DNA of 32,058 bases, from the NCBI GenBank assembly GCA_947477015.1, contig CANJSM010000014.1:1-32058 (forward strand), written 5' to 3'. The notes beneath the pieces are model-generated. The model was not told where the DNA came from. It saw only the letters and a list, made by a program, of their open reading frames with translations, and searched no databases. The DNA comes from Legionellaceae bacterium. GTDB lineage: Bacteria; Pseudomonadota; Gammaproteobacteria; Legionellales; Legionellaceae. Shown here in pieces: positions 32,053 through 32,058 of the stretch. Both the position numbers and the translations under genes were made by a program. The first letter of the stretch is position 1, and each line of letters starts with the position of its first letter.

Positions 32053-32058
32053 CCTACG

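Noticed and set aside
1-32058. CRISPR arrays, tRNA or rRNA genes.
   Set aside because: No regular direct repeats with spacers and no tRNA- or rRNA-like sequence were seen on reading either strand; I could not run a dedicated search.

Overview
The window looks like a chromosomal segment of a low-GC gammaproteobacterium. The core block ffh / rpsP-rimM-trmD-rplS has gammaproteobacterial order and sequence, and a clear omptin protease is present. A small exported protein and IS/repeat content suggest the Legionellales (Legionella/Coxiella relatives). That placement is an inference from protein character, not a search result. AT content is visibly highest in the flippase, polymerase and some glycosyltransferase genes, as is usual for transferred surface-polysaccharide genes.

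Bases 1-19875 (all + strand) are a surface polysaccharide (O-antigen or capsule) locus of the Wzx/Wzy type. It opens with the 3' part of an epimerase, a HAD phosphatase, a left-handed beta-helix acyltransferase and a sugar 3-aminotransferase-like DegT protein, followed by a WzxE-like flippase. Then comes a textbook fnlA-fnlB-fnlC set making UDP-N-acetyl-L-fucosamine with a WbuB-like transferase, two more glycosyltransferases and a Wzy-like polymerase. From 13.0 to 17.8 kb lies a tight, unusual module: a small ACP-like protein, two KAS III (FabH-like) enzymes, a FabG-like SDR, a Rieske oxygenase and a PglD/NeuD-like acyltransferase. A PglC/WcaJ-like phosphoglycosyl transferase and a second DegT sugar aminotransferase close the locus. 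The simplest reading is that this module builds a custom (hydroxy)acyl group on a dedicated carrier and attaches it to an amino sugar. KAS III/SDR/ACP sets do this for 3-hydroxybutyryl-viosamine in Pseudomonas flagellin glycans. The Rieske oxygenase and the second KAS III are additions I do not recognise from any described pathway.

Bases 19876-24472 are a patchy region: an OafA-type membrane acyltransferase with a C-terminal SGNH domain (- strand), a decayed MNT nucleotidyltransferase with an in-frame stop, a small exported protein, and an orphan NTP_transf_5-type nucleotidyltransferase.

Bases 24473-30272 are housekeeping: rplS, trmD, rimM, rpsP and ffh on the - strand, a CNNM/CBS/CorC membrane protein on the + strand, and an omptin outer-membrane protease on the - strand. 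A perfect 20-bp-arm hairpin separates the last two, which converge.

Bases 30393-32058 hold palindromic dispersed repeats and an IS4-family insertion sequence. It has about 85-bp inverted repeats that each carry an inward-facing terminator, and a hairpin that covers the ribosome binding site of the transposase.
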